This document shows positions 38,874 to 47,994 of a DNA stretch of 64,000 nucleotides, piece after piece. The stretch comes from Myxococcales bacterium. GTDB lineage: Bacteria; Myxococcota_A; Polyangia; Haliangiales; Haliangiaceae. The DNA lies in the NCBI GenBank assembly GCA_016720595.1, contig JADKKI010000073.1, forward strand, positions 1-64,000, in the 5' to 3' direction. A program made the translations under genes and the position numbers. The notes under the pieces were generated by a model. The model saw only the letters and a program-made list of their open reading frames with translations. It was not told where the DNA came from and did no database searches. Within the stretch, counting starts at the first letter, position 1, and each line of letters opens with the position of its first letter.

Positions 38874-39494
38874 TCAGAGCGCGACGTAGCCGTGCTTCAC
38901 GGCGAACCGGGTCAGCTCGGAGTTGTTGCGCAGGTTCAGCTTCTTCAGCACGTGGCCGCGATGCGTATCGACGGTCTTGATGCTGATCTCGAGGTGCTCG
39001 GCGATCTCGCGGTTGGTCAGGCCGCGCGCCAGCATCTCCATCACCTGCTGCTCGCGGGCGGTGAGCGCGCTCGACGGATGACCGTCCCCGCTCTTCAACA
39101 GCTCCTCGACGCCGGCGGGGATCACCTGCTCGCCGCGGCTGACCGCGCGGATCGCCGCGAGCAGTTCTTCGGCCTCGACGGCCTTGCTGACGTAGCCGTG
39201 CGCTCCCGCCGCGATCGCCCGGGCGGCATAGCTCGGCTCGGTGTGCCAGGTCAGCACGACGACGAGGGGGGCTGTGTCCATCGGACGCATCTCCGCGAGC
39301 ACATCGAACCCCGACCGATCGGGGAGGCTGATGTCGAGGAGCAGCACATCCGGCCGCTCGCGCTTGATCATCTCCAATGTTTCTGCGGCACTACCAGCTT
39401 CCCCGACGACCTCGATGTCCTCGGCCTTGCCCAGCGCTTCGCGTAGCGCCCAGCGCACGATCGTGTGGTCTTCTGCGATTCCTAGTCTAATCAT
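38874..39494 (-). CDS. NarL/FixJ-type response regulator
   Basis: 206 residues. ATG at 39494 is preceded by GGAGGA. Receiver with acidic pair in GIAEDH, phosphoacceptor Asp in LLLDISLP, Thr in VLTWHTE and Lys in YVSKAV. LuxR-type helix-turn-helix at the C-terminus (LTAREQQVMEMLARGLTNRE, then ISIKTVDTHRGHVLKKLN). There is no histidine kinase next to it. It is divergent from the membrane kinase gene across 101 bases and may control it; that is a guess. Confidence 0.95.
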   Translation of the reverse strand: MIRLGIAEDHTIVRWALREALGKAEDIEVVGEAGSAAETLEMIKRERPDVLLLDISLPDRSGFDVLAEMRPMDTAPLVVVLTWHTEPSYAARAIAAGAHGYVSKAVEAEELLAAIRAVSRGEQVIPAGVEELLKSGDGHPSSALTAREQQVMEMLARGLTNREIAEHLEISIKTVDTHRGHVLKKLNLRNNSELTRFAVKHGYVAL

Positions 39495-39595
39495 CGGGTC
39501 CTCCTGCGGGGCTCTGTCCAAGAATCTAGCAATGCCTGGGCCGTTACACAGGGTGCTTCCGTGGGGTAGCTCTGCCGGTCTAGGATGCGACCGCG

Positions 39596-41677
39596 ATGGA
39601 GCCCGACGCCGTTCCCCGCGCCCTGGGCGAGTTTCGCATCGAGGCGATCCTCGGCGAAGGCGGTAGCGGCATCGTTTACGACGCCACATGGGGTCCCCGC
39701 CGGGTCGCGCTGAAGGTCCTCCACCCGAACCTGGCGCACACGGAGCGCGTGCGCGCGCAGTTCCTTGTCGAGGCGCAACGGCTGCAGGCGATCACGCATC
39801 CTGCGGTCGTCAAGGTGCTCGCCGTGGGAGAGCTCCCCGATGGCCGCCCGTATCTCGCGATGGAGCGGCTCGATGGCGAGACGCTCGCCCAGGTGCTGGC
39901 GCGTGGCCCTCTCACGCTCCCCCACGCCCTCGAGCTGTTCGGCGAGCTGTGCGCCGCGGTCGGGACCCTGCACGAGCAGGGCATGATCCACCGCGACCTC
40001 AAGCCCGAGAACGTGTTCATCGTCGCCAGCAAGCACGCGGTGCTGCTCGATTTCGGGATCGCCAAGGAGCTCGCCGCACCGGCCTCGACGACGACCATGG
40101 ACGGCGGAGTCCGCGGCACCCCGGCGTACATGGCGCCCGAGCGGTTCTTCGGCCAGCCGGCTTCGATCGCCACCGATCTCTACGAGCTCGCCGTCACGCT
40201 GTACGCGATGCTCGCGGGGCGATTGCCGTGGGACGACCTCGCGGATCCCGAGGCGCGGCTGTCCCCGCGTCCGCTCGTCGAGCTCGCCTCCGTCCCCGAG
40301 GAGCTCGACGTCGAGATCCGGCGTGCGCTGTCCACGCGCGCGCAGAACCGGCCGGTCACCGCCGGCGCGCTCGAGGCCGCGGTGCGGGCCGCGGCGGGCA
40401 GCGCCGCCCCGACCCAGCCGTCGGAGACCGCGCGGATGCGCCCCGCGTCGGGCGAAGGCCCGTCGCCGAAACCGACGGTCACGGCCGAGACCAAGCCCTG
40501 GTTCGCCGAGCGCCAGAACACCACGGACCGCGGCAAGACCCCGCTCGCGTGGGCGCCCACGGCGCAGCAGCAGCCGGTGCCTCCTCCCGCGGCGAAGCGC
40601 TGGCCGTGGATCGCCGGCGCGGTCGCGATCGCGATGCTCACCGGTGGCGTGGTGCTGTGGCGGATGCGCGGCGATGACGCAACCGTCGGCGCGCCGATCT
40701 CCTCCTCGGTGACCACGCCGTCCGCACCGCACTCCACCGCGGCGGCCGCCACCCACTCGTTGCCTCCCGCCGAAGATCCGTGGGGCGCCGGCAAACCACC
40801 ACCGCCGCCGCCGTCCGCGCTGCCGACCTCCGGGCCGGCGGTGTCCGTCGCGATCGCCCAGGCCGAGGTCGCGAAGGCGATCCCGCACCTGCCCTCGGAC
40901 ACGTCGTTTCTCGCCGCGGGCCTCGTCGGGCACCTGCAGCGCGACGAGCGGTTCGCGACGATGTTCGACAAGCTCGGCAAGCACCCGCAGGCCCAGATGA
41001 TGATGGGGCTCCTGCCGCCGTGCCTGAAGACCTTGATGGCGGGCTCGGAGTGGTTCGTGTTCGGCTCGACGGGCTTCCTCGCCGACAAGCAAGGCACGTT
41101 GATCGTCCGCGGTCGCTGGCAGCGCAAGGACGTCGAGGCGTGCTTCGCGGGCCAGAGCCACGAGCTCGCGATGACCGATGGCGTGAAGCTGTTGCAGCTC
41201 CCCGAGATCGGCTGGCTCGACTTCCTCGACGCCAACACCGTCTACATCAGCGTGCGGCAGGATCTCGCGGCGGCGCAGGTCCACGACAACGTGAAGAAGG
41301 GGCAGGGGCTGACCCCGCGGGCGCGCGCGCTGCTGGCGACGTTGCCCGCGCAGCGCGCGCTGACGTTCGTCGTCGACGGCACCGGCGGCGTGGAGTGGCC
41401 CAGCGACATGCTGCCGAAAGGCAGCGACGCCGCGGCGTTCGTGCAGGTCTCGGACTGGGGCATCGAGTTCGACGTCGCGCTGGACGTCAAGACCGAGGCC
41501 GCCGCCAAGGCGCTCGAGGCCAAGGCCAAGCCGCAGCTCGAGCCCCTGATCCCGTCGGGCTCCGATTCCGTGGGCAAGCTGACGGTCGTGCGCAAGCAGG
41601 CCACGGTGAAGATCGGCGGGAAGCTGTCGACGTTGATGTTGGGGATCGTCTCGTCGTCGATCGCCTCGCTCCCGTAG
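39596..41677 (+). CDS. Transmembrane Ser/Thr protein kinase with large periplasmic domain
   Basis: 693 residues. Kinase: ILGEGGSGIVYDATWG, VALKVLH, catalytic HRDLKPENVFI, DFGIAKEL and APERFFG. A Pro/Thr linker leads to one membrane helix (WPWIAGAVAIAMLTGGVVLW). The periplasmic part (about 320 residues) begins with a Pro-rich stretch, then a folded alpha/beta region (LPSDTSFLAAGLVGHLQRDE, GLLPPCLKTLMAGSEWFVFG). This type is seen after many myxobacterial kinases and resembles no sensor I can name. udk starts 13 bases after the stop. Confidence 0.93.
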   Translation: MEPDAVPRALGEFRIEAILGEGGSGIVYDATWGPRRVALKVLHPNLAHTERVRAQFLVEAQRLQAITHPAVVKVLAVGELPDGRPYLAMERLDGETLAQVLARGPLTLPHALELFGELCAAVGTLHEQGMIHRDLKPENVFIVASKHAVLLDFGIAKELAAPASTTTMDGGVRGTPAYMAPERFFGQPASIATDLYELAVTLYAMLAGRLPWDDLADPEARLSPRPLVELASVPEELDVEIRRALSTRAQNRPVTAGALEAAVRAAAGSAAPTQPSETARMRPASGEGPSPKPTVTAETKPWFAERQNTTDRGKTPLAWAPTAQQQPVPPPAAKRWPWIAGAVAIAMLTGGVVLWRMRGDDATVGAPISSSVTTPSAPHSTAAAATHSLPPAEDPWGAGKPPPPPPSALPTSGPAVSVAIAQAEVAKAIPHLPSDTSFLAAGLVGHLQRDERFATMFDKLGKHPQAQMMMGLLPPCLKTLMAGSEWFVFGSTGFLADKQGTLIVRGRWQRKDVEACFAGQSHELAMTDGVKLLQLPEIGWLDFLDANTVYISVRQDLAAAQVHDNVKKGQGLTPRARALLATLPAQRALTFVVDGTGGVEWPSDMLPKGSDAAAFVQVSDWGIEFDVALDVKTEAAAKALEAKAKPQLEPLIPSGSDSVGKLTVVRKQATVKIGGKLSTLMLGIVSSSIASLP

Positions 41678-41690
41678 TACAACGCGCTCG

Positions 41691-42323
41691 ATGTCCTCCC
41701 CCACGCGTCCACTCGTCGTCGGGATCGCTGGGGGCACTGGCTCCGGCAAGACCACGGTCGCCCACAAGCTCGCGGCCTCGATGCCCGGCCGAGCGGTCAC
41801 GATCGAGCACGACGCCTACTACCGCGACCAAGCGCACCTCTCGTTCGAGGAGCGCGTGAAGATCAACTACGACCACCCCTCGTCGCTCGAGAGTGATCTG
41901 CTGGCGAGCCACCTGCGCACGCTCCGCGAGGGCCAGGCCGTGGACATCCCGATCTACGACTTCGCCACGCACACGCGCCGCACCGAGACCCGCCACATCG
42001 AGGCGGCGCGCGTGGTGATCGTCGAGGGCATCCTGGTGTTCACCGAGCCCGCGCTGCGCGAGCAGATGGACATCAAGATCTTCGTCGATACCGATTCGGA
42101 CATCCGGCTGATCCGGCGGATCCGGCGCGACCTCGAGCAGCGCGGCCGCACGTTCCAGTCCGTGCGCGACCAGTACTATCAGACGGTGCGGCCGATGCAC
42201 ATCGAGCACGTCGAGCCGTCCAAGCGCTGGGCCGACCTGATCGTCCCCGAAGGCGGCGACAACAAGGTCGCGCTCGACGTGCTCCTCGGGCAGCTCGGGC
42301 GCGTCGCGTTCGGCCGGGACTGA
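41691..42323 (+). CDS. udk: Uridine kinase
   Basis: 210 residues, complete. P-loop GIAGGTGSGKTT, substrate Asp/Tyr in IEHDAYYRDQ, INYDHPSSLE, VIVEGILVF and the lid RRIRRDLEQRGRT. It phosphorylates uridine and cytidine to the monophosphates for pyrimidine salvage. The start lies 13 bases after the kinase stop. Its 3' two-thirds plus 40 bases of flank recur as a truncated copy at 46716-47309. Confidence 0.95.
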   Translation: MSSPTRPLVVGIAGGTGSGKTTVAHKLAASMPGRAVTIEHDAYYRDQAHLSFEERVKINYDHPSSLESDLLASHLRTLREGQAVDIPIYDFATHTRRTETRHIEAARVVIVEGILVFTEPALREQMDIKIFVDTDSDIRLIRRIRRDLEQRGRTFQSVRDQYYQTVRPMHIEHVEPSKRWADLIVPEGGDNKVALDVLLGQLGRVAFGRD

Positions 42324-42363
42324 GGCGGTGTGTTCTCGCTCGGGCGGCGCTCGGGCCGCGCGC
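41766..42363 (+). repeat. Left copy of a ~0.6 kb direct repeat (udk 3' part)
   Basis: Runs from AAGCTCGC in udk codon 26 to GGGCCGCGCGC, 40 bases past the udk stop. The right copy at 46716-47309 is nearly identical, with scattered substitutions and two 2-base deletions. The lower-GC island lies between the two. Confidence 0.9.
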
Positions 42364-42486
42364 AGCATTTCGCGGCACTCCAGACGTGACCTGACTAGCG
42401 CAGCACAATCCATGGCGTTGCGTCGCCGCCGCATCGCGTGCGACTAGCGCGAACGACGCGATTGGTGGCGCCGTCGCTGGCGACAA

Positions 42487-44202
42487 CTACCAGAACTTGA
42501 GGAACCAGGCTTCAGGTCGAAATGGATCCGGGCTGAAGTTTCGGGTGCCAAGGACTCCAGTGGATATCTGCGAAAGTGGCGAGTTGTAGATGTCGCCGGT
42601 TCCAACCCAGGTGTTCGTGCCAGGAGGCAGCTTGTAAGAATAGATAGCGTTGTTTGCGCTCGTCTGTGCCAGGCGAAATGTAGAGTCGGTTCCCACCCAC
42701 ACGATGCTCGGAGTATCCATCAGCACGATTCCCTGTGTGTAAGTAGTCGACACTGCAAACTGTCCGGATGCCCCCACGCCTCCCCATGTCCAGGTCAGGA
42801 CAGAGTTAGCGTCAATTCCGGAATACGCAATTATGCACCCACCTGGGAGCCCGACACACGCAATCGATGGCGCGTAGTAGGATGAAGCCGCGAGCAATGT
42901 CGTGAATGGCAGTGTGGAACTGCCGGTCGCCGGAACCGTGATGATCATCACTCGATTGTCATTTCGAAGGTATCCAATGAGGAATGAGTCGGACCAACCA
43001 TCGTAGGTCACGGTTAACCCATACTGTCTAGTATATTCGGCTGTTAGGCAGGTTTCGGTACTGAATGTGAATCCGTGGTTTGTTGATCGTCGATAGCAGA
43101 TGGTCCCGTTTTCGTTCGTGTAGTAGCTGCCTCCAATCGACCTCTCATAGACAACCATGGTCTCTGGCACGACACTGGAATCGGGCTTAGATGCGATAGC
43201 TGGTGGACGGCCGAGCAGGTCTCCGCTCGCCCAGCCTTGCTGTCCTTGGAATCCACCAATGTACTGCGCTGTTCCATAGGTGCTGCCTGCGCCGCCATTG
43301 CTTGGGCTAGTCCCTCCTTGAACCCACGAGAGGACGCGAATCGAAGACACCTGTGACAATGACCCCATTCGAAAAAGTGGGGTAGCTGAGGTTGTGTTTG
43401 TCGCCCGAGAAGGGGTGCGCCAAGAGGTTCCTGTAGCCATTCTAGTCTTGAGGATCTGTCCACTGCTGGACCGAACACCATAGCGTCTCTGTGCGATTTC
43501 CATGTCCCAGTTGCTCAGTCTGCGAGCTCCACCCTTCATTACCGACTGCTGTCCAATATCCTCGCAGTCGGTTCCGGCCGGCAGTGTCGGATGATCCATA
43601 TTATAGATGACGTGCCCAAATTCGTGAACGAGTGCTCCGACGAGATCAATGCATCCTGGGCAAAATGGACTTGATTCGACCACCTGCCAAACTGCTTGAG
43701 TGCAGGAACTTGGATTTGAAGGAGGATGATAGAACTTGTTGACAACGAGGAACCCCCGACGCCAGGAACTGGGAAACTGCGCGAAGAATTCTGGATAGGT
43801 GAAGGCCGGACCAGCCGCACAGGTTGGTGGATTTGTCAGCGGACTCGTCCTGTCGCCACTGATAACGACGGCACCATCAATGGCGAGAAGCGATGTCACG
43901 CCTCGATAGCGCAGCTTGATGTTCGTTCCGCCAGATTCATTCCAGATGTATAGAGCACGAGTCACCGCCGTGCCGAAATCAGCCTGCGAAAGGTTGGTAG
44001 CCAGAAGTGGATCCGCCGAGTTCACGTTGGTGATCCAGACGTCGACTCTGGCCTTGGCCGGAAACCAGGTGCCATTGTTGAACAACTTACATGTATTGAG
44101 AAGGAGCGCGGATGCCGGCTGCACAGTCAGCACACAGAGAATGAAAGCGACAGCCGCCATGATCCGAGCGGAGCGAGCACGCAATCTCCTCATGGTGGTC
44201 AT
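42487..44202 (-). CDS. Secreted zinc metalloprotease-like protein
   Basis: 571 residues with a Sec signal (IMAAVAFILCVLTVQPASA). Residues about 35-240 resemble a metzincin/matrixin catalytic domain: ALYIWNESGGTNIKLRYRG, then the zinc motif GALVHEFGHVIYNMDHP. Relative to the matrixin HEFGHVLGLDH spacing there is one extra residue and the Gly is Tyr, so the third ligand is Asp or His. Many Cys pairs (CPGC, TDCEDIG). The C-terminal 330 residues are beta-rich repeats like a propeller or sialidase-like fold (SSVVPETMVVYERS, YYAPSIACVGLPGG). ATG overlaps the lipoprotein stop as ATGA. Base composition is visibly more AT-rich than the surroundings. Confidence 0.75.
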   Translation of the reverse strand: MTTMRRLRARSARIMAAVAFILCVLTVQPASALLLNTCKLFNNGTWFPAKARVDVWITNVNSADPLLATNLSQADFGTAVTRALYIWNESGGTNIKLRYRGVTSLLAIDGAVVISGDRTSPLTNPPTCAAGPAFTYPEFFAQFPSSWRRGFLVVNKFYHPPSNPSSCTQAVWQVVESSPFCPGCIDLVGALVHEFGHVIYNMDHPTLPAGTDCEDIGQQSVMKGGARRLSNWDMEIAQRRYGVRSSSGQILKTRMATGTSWRTPSRATNTTSATPLFRMGSLSQVSSIRVLSWVQGGTSPSNGGAGSTYGTAQYIGGFQGQQGWASGDLLGRPPAIASKPDSSVVPETMVVYERSIGGSYYTNENGTICYRRSTNHGFTFSTETCLTAEYTRQYGLTVTYDGWSDSFLIGYLRNDNRVMIITVPATGSSTLPFTTLLAASSYYAPSIACVGLPGGCIIAYSGIDANSVLTWTWGGVGASGQFAVSTTYTQGIVLMDTPSIVWVGTDSTFRLAQTSANNAIYSYKLPPGTNTWVGTGDIYNSPLSQISTGVLGTRNFSPDPFRPEAWFLKFW

Positions 44203-44834
44203 GGCGCCCCCTCGACAGGCGAGAGAGTCAGTAGCTGTTGAATCTCAGCGATGGAGGTATCGACCGACTGTAGGCGAAACCCACCATGGTCATCGACGGG
44301 GGCAGCGATGAGAAGTTGGTCGGCGTTGGGTCCGACAAAGAACGCAACATAGGTGCCACCTACTTCGAGCCGTGGCGAGTCTGCAGCAATGACAACTGCT
44401 CCACTAAGTTCGCCGCCCGAAAGCTCGATAGTCTCTGATGCACGCCCACGATAGTTTTGAACGATATAAAGTGTCGCAGTTGTTCCGATGAACGGTGCCC
44501 GATCTATTACATGGCCGATGAGCCGTGTACATCTCACGTGGGCGATTGCGATTGTGTGCAACGTCCACGCATCTAGGATGTCGGACCGAGGCGGAGGAAC
44601 AGGGTCAGCTCCGAGATCCACGGCCGCCTGCGCAACACTGCGGCCAACAAATGGCTCCACAAGAGCCGCATCCGCGGGAGGATCGACCTGTGCGGCCGGA
44701 GCATCCGTTGCCGCATCGGATGGCAGTGGCGCAGCGTGCACGCTGAACTCGGTTGTCGTCGAATCACCCTCGCATGCCGTCAATGCGAACGACACAACCA
44801 CAAGCAACACTCCGCTCACCTTCGCATTCCCCAT
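44199..44834 (-). CDS. Lipoprotein coupled to the zinc protease
   Basis: 211 residues. The signal ends with lipobox LTAC. An acidic Ala/Pro/Asp-rich tether (about residues 22-65) leads to a small beta-rich domain (TLHTIAIAHVRCTRLIGHVI, TATLYIVQNYRGRASETIEL, GGTYVAFFVGPNADQLLIAA). There is no database family I recognise; the hydrophobic beta pattern fits an OB-like or TIMP-like barrel but that is speculative. The 4-base overlap with the protease suggests inhibitor, chaperone or partner. AT content is raised as in the protease. Confidence 0.65.
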   Translation of the reverse strand: MGNAKVSGVLLVVVSFALTACEGDSTTTEFSVHAAPLPSDAATDAPAAQVDPPADAALVEPFVGRSVAQAAVDLGADPVPPPRSDILDAWTLHTIAIAHVRCTRLIGHVIDRAPFIGTTATLYIVQNYRGRASETIELSGGELSGAVVIAADSPRLEVGGTYVAFFVGPNADQLLIAAPVDDHGGFRLQSVDTSIAEIQQLLTLSPVEGAP

Positions 44835-45169
44835 GGCTGCGACCCCGACGTCAATCTCGCTGCAAAATACGTCGAGGTCCAGCTAAATCGCCGCATCCCG
44901 TAGCGGCGGACTTGCACGGATGAGCTGAGAAATCGGACGGGGTGCCGCAATATGCGGCACCAGCTTCGATGCGAGGAGGCTAGTCGCTTGGTCGCCCACA
45001 AACACAATGGCACGCCACTGTGGCCCGGGGCTGGCGTGATCAGGTTGAAAGGTGGATGAGTTACAGCTGTTCGCGACGTTCGTGACCTGTACCGACCTCC
45101 ACTATGACGTGTCAGAAAAGGCAGCTATTGAGCACGAAGCGAAGCCACGACTGGATATAATTGTCCGGC
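44835..45169. other. Divergent intergenic region of the island
   Basis: 335 bases between the minus-strand lipoprotein and the plus-strand membrane protein. It holds a GCCGC...GCGGC imperfect hairpin at 44889-44909 and a perfect inverted repeat at 44941-44961. An in-frame stretch upstream of the membrane protein (45052-45169) does not resemble protein. No RNA gene or mobile element is seen. Confidence 0.6.
44941..44961. promoter_or_regulatory. Perfect 9-base inverted repeat, operator candidate
   Basis: GGTGCCGCA and TGCGGCACC separated by ATA, with no T-tract on either side. It sits between two divergent genes, 107 bases upstream of the lipoprotein start. The symmetry suits binding of a dimeric regulator. 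No regulator gene is in the island. Confidence 0.4.
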
Positions 45170-46623
45170 ATGCATCGCGTGTGGCGTCTAGATCTCGCGG
45201 TGATGCTCGCAATCGTCATCGCCGGCTGCGTGATCACGATCGCCTGCGGGAGCGCATTGGCGTGAACCAGGGCGAGGGCTGGGATGGACAGGCCTACGCT
45301 GCGTGGGCTCGAGATTTTCCGGAGGCGGTTGTCGAGACCGGGGTGACGGAATTCCAGAGCGAACGCGTCCTGCCGTCGGCACTGGTGTACTACGCGCTGA
45401 GCGCGGTGGGCTGCCCCCATACCTCCGGCAACGTGATCGCTGGGTTTCAAGTCCTGGATGCTCTCGCGCTGACCGTCGAGGCCGTGTTGTTGATGGGTAT
45501 CTCGCTCGTGCTCGGTTGGTCGCGCACGTTGACGTGGGTCGCGTTCGTTGCGACTTTTCTGTCCTTCGCGAATGCGCGCGAGGCTCTCTACTATCCGACA
45601 ATGACGGATCCGACCGCATCTGCGCTCGCGATGGGGACGGTCTGGGCATACGTCGCTCGGCGACCCGTCGCACAATGGGGCATCGCGTTGGCGAGCGCTT
45701 TCACGTGGCCAGCCCTCGTCCCTTTCGGGCTGGCGGCACTGATCTTGCCGCGCACCGTGAAGCCTCTCCCTTCGACGACTGGACGTTGGCACCGTTTCCT
45801 TGCGCTAGGCGTGGCTCTCAGCGTGGCCGTATTCGTGGTGGCGTGGTTCATCTCGGTGCTCGCGAACCCCATCCAGATCGCTCGGTGGCTCGATCGAGCG
45901 CACCACGACCTTTACCCCATCACGATCGCCAGTATTGTCATCCCGACGGCGCTCGCCGCGTACGTCGTAGCGCGACAGGAGACCACCTGGAGCTTGCGCG
46001 CCTATCTGCGGGACGCCGGTTGGCGCCGAACGACCGTGGCACTCTTGGCCGCAGCCTCGATTGTAGGAGCGCGCGAACTCTGGCACGCGCGCGTCGGCAT
46101 TCAGGGCGTTGGGACCGGTTGGCGCGAACTCCGCCTATACTATGTAGCCAGCGCGGTGCTCGGCCCGCTTTGGAGCCTGGTTCATCAGGTAACATACTTC
46201 GGTCCCATCGTTATCGTCGCGATCGGCGGCTGGACACGCATTGCGGGTACGGCTGCGCGATGGGGCCCTGGTGCTGTACTCGGTCTCACGATGATGGTGT
46301 TTTCGTCTGTGAGTTCCGATGCACGCCATTTGCTACATATGGTGCCGCTACTCACTGTCCTTGCCGTTGCCTCAACTGCGTCGTGGTGGACACCTGGTCG
46401 CGCAGTTGTGCTTGCGGGCGTCTCACTCGCATGGTCGAAGCTGTGGCTCAGGATCGGATATACGACGATTCATAACTCGCTATCCTGGCCGGATCAGCGC
46501 TTCTTCATGCAACACGGACCGTGGGCAACCGACTCGACGTTTCTCGCACATCTCGCTGCAGGAATCGCAACCGCGCTCCTCTTGTGGCTGCTGCTCCGCC
46601 GGCCCGCGCCTCGGACTGAGTAG
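45170..46623 (+). CDS. Multi-pass membrane protein, frameshift near N-terminus
   Basis: ATG at 45170 opens a first membrane helix (LAVMLAIVIAGCVITIACGS) that stops at 45263. The rest continues one frame over from about 45262 (VNQGEGWDGQAYAAWARDF), so one base is missing. The remainder (about 454 residues) has about ten membrane helices, a luminal GWDG-type start (EGWDGQAYA) typical of DUF2029/GT87- or GT39-like membrane glycosyltransferases, and SVSSDARHLLHMVPLLTVLA. Whether the frame break is real cannot be told here. If translation starts at GTG 45262 the first helix is lost. Substrate unknown. Confidence 0.6.
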
Positions 46624-46715
46624 CGACGGTGGAGTGGTGCTGAGCAGCGTCGAGGCGTTCCGGAACGCGGCATATGGGCGCGCGTAGCTCGTATGGTGGG
46701 CAGAGCGGTTCGCTG

Positions 46716-47269
46716 AAGCTCGCTGCCTCGATGCCCGGCCGAGCGGTCACGATCGAGCACGACGCCTACTACCGCGACCAAGCGCACCTCTCGTTCGAGG
46801 AGCGCGTGAAGATCAACTACGACCACCCCTCGTCGCTCGAGAGTGATCTGCTGGCGAGCCACCTGCGCACGCTGCGCGAGGGCCAGGCCGTGGACCTCCC
46901 GATCTACGACTTCGCCACGCAAACGCGCCGCACCGAGACGCGCCACATCGAGGCGGCGCGTGGTGATCGTCGAGGGCATCCTGGTGTTCACTGACCGCGC
47001 TGCGCGAGCAGATGGACATCAAGACCTTCGTCGATCCCGATTCGGACATCCGACTGATCCGGCGGATCCGGCGCGACCTCGAGCAGCGCGGCCGCAGCTT
47101 CCAGTCGGTGCGCGACCAGTACTACGCGACGGTGCGGCCGATGCACATCGAGTACGTCGAGCCGTCCAAGCGCTGGGCCGACCTGATCGTCCCCGAGGGT
47201 GGCGACAACAAGGTCGCGCTCGACGTGCTCCTCGGGCAGCTCGGGCGCGTCGCGTTCGGCCGGGACTGA
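46716..47269 (+). pseudogene. Truncated, frameshifted uridine kinase copy
   Basis: Begins within the udk reading frame at codon 26 (KLAASMPGRAV), so it lacks the P-loop. Two 2-base deletions (about 46960 and 46995) break the frame at AARGDRRG; the end (MDIKTFVDPDSDIRLIRRIR to GRVAFGRD) is in another frame. Substitutions against the intact copy include Pro for Thr in DPDSD, Gln for His in FATQTRR and Tyr for His in HIEYVEP. It cannot make an active kinase. Confidence 0.93.
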
Positions 47270-47309
47270 GGCGGTGTGTTCTCGCTCGGGCGGCGCTCGG
47301 GCCGCGCGC
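46716..47309 (+). repeat. Right copy of the ~0.6 kb direct repeat
   Basis: Matches 41766-42363 until GGGCCGCGCGC at 47309, where the sequences part. It ends 62 bases before the start of the next lipoprotein gene. Confidence 0.9.
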
Positions 47310-47371
47310 TGTCACGGCCTGTGACCGGCAGGCGCTGTCCTCGCACGGCGCCGCGCGCGAGCCTGGAGCAC

Positions 47372-47986
47372 ATGACGCGCGTGTGGATGGTGACCGTGCT
47401 CGGGATCGTGATGGCGAGTGGGTGCTATGGCGGCCAGGAGTTCGAGTGGGAGGCGCGGGCGGTGATCGCCGTCGAACCGCAGGCGGTACCCGCGAGCGCG
47501 ATCGCCGCGCAGCCGCGCTGGCTCTCGGTCCGGACCCTCGATGCGGATGTGGTGTACCCGCTCCGGATCGAGGGCGATCAGGTGATCCTCGACAGCGCCT
47601 ATGATGGCGCCGCGTTCCCTGTGAGCTACGACCCGTTCGACGCCGCCACCGCCACACGCCCGCGGCCCGGGTCGCTCGCGATCGAGCTCGCGGCGCCGTT
47701 CCCTCGACCGCCGAACGACCAGGCGCCGGGCGAGCTGTCGTTCACCGCGGACTTCGAGATCTCGGTGCTCGGGGATGGCGCCCCGGTGCGGATCCCCGTG
47801 CGCCTCGTCCCCCGCCTCGATCCGTGCGCGTACCAGTGGATCGATCCCGCGACGCCGGTGGTCCCGATCCCCGCGAACGCGACAACCCAGGGCGCACCAC
47901 TCGTGCAGGAGCCGACGAAGATCGTGGTGCCGCCGTTCGCGATCCGCGTGTTCGTTCAGGCCGCGTGCAGCGAGAGCATCGGCTGA
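47372..47986 (+). CDS. Lipoprotein of unknown function
   Basis: 204 residues. ATG at 47372 is preceded by TGGAG. The signal ends with lipobox ASGC. The mature part is beta-rich (WLSVRTLDADVVYPLRIEGD, FTADFEISVLGDGAPVRIPV) with one late Cys pair (DPCAYQWIDP, AACSES). I recognise no family. It lies just outside the right repeat, so it was probably the original neighbour downstream of udk. Its stop is 8 bases from that of the convergent oxidoreductase. Confidence 0.75.
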   Translation: MTRVWMVTVLGIVMASGCYGGQEFEWEARAVIAVEPQAVPASAIAAQPRWLSVRTLDADVVYPLRIEGDQVILDSAYDGAAFPVSYDPFDAATATRPRPGSLAIELAAPFPRPPNDQAPGELSFTADFEISVLGDGAPVRIPVRLVPRLDPCAYQWIDPATPVVPIPANATTQGAPLVQEPTKIVVPPFAIRVFVQAACSESIG

Positions 47987-47994
47987 GCTCGCTC

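Noticed and set aside
42364..46715. The island as an insertion sequence or integrase-type element
   Set aside because: No transposase, integrase, terminal inverted repeats or short target duplication; only the long udk repeat.
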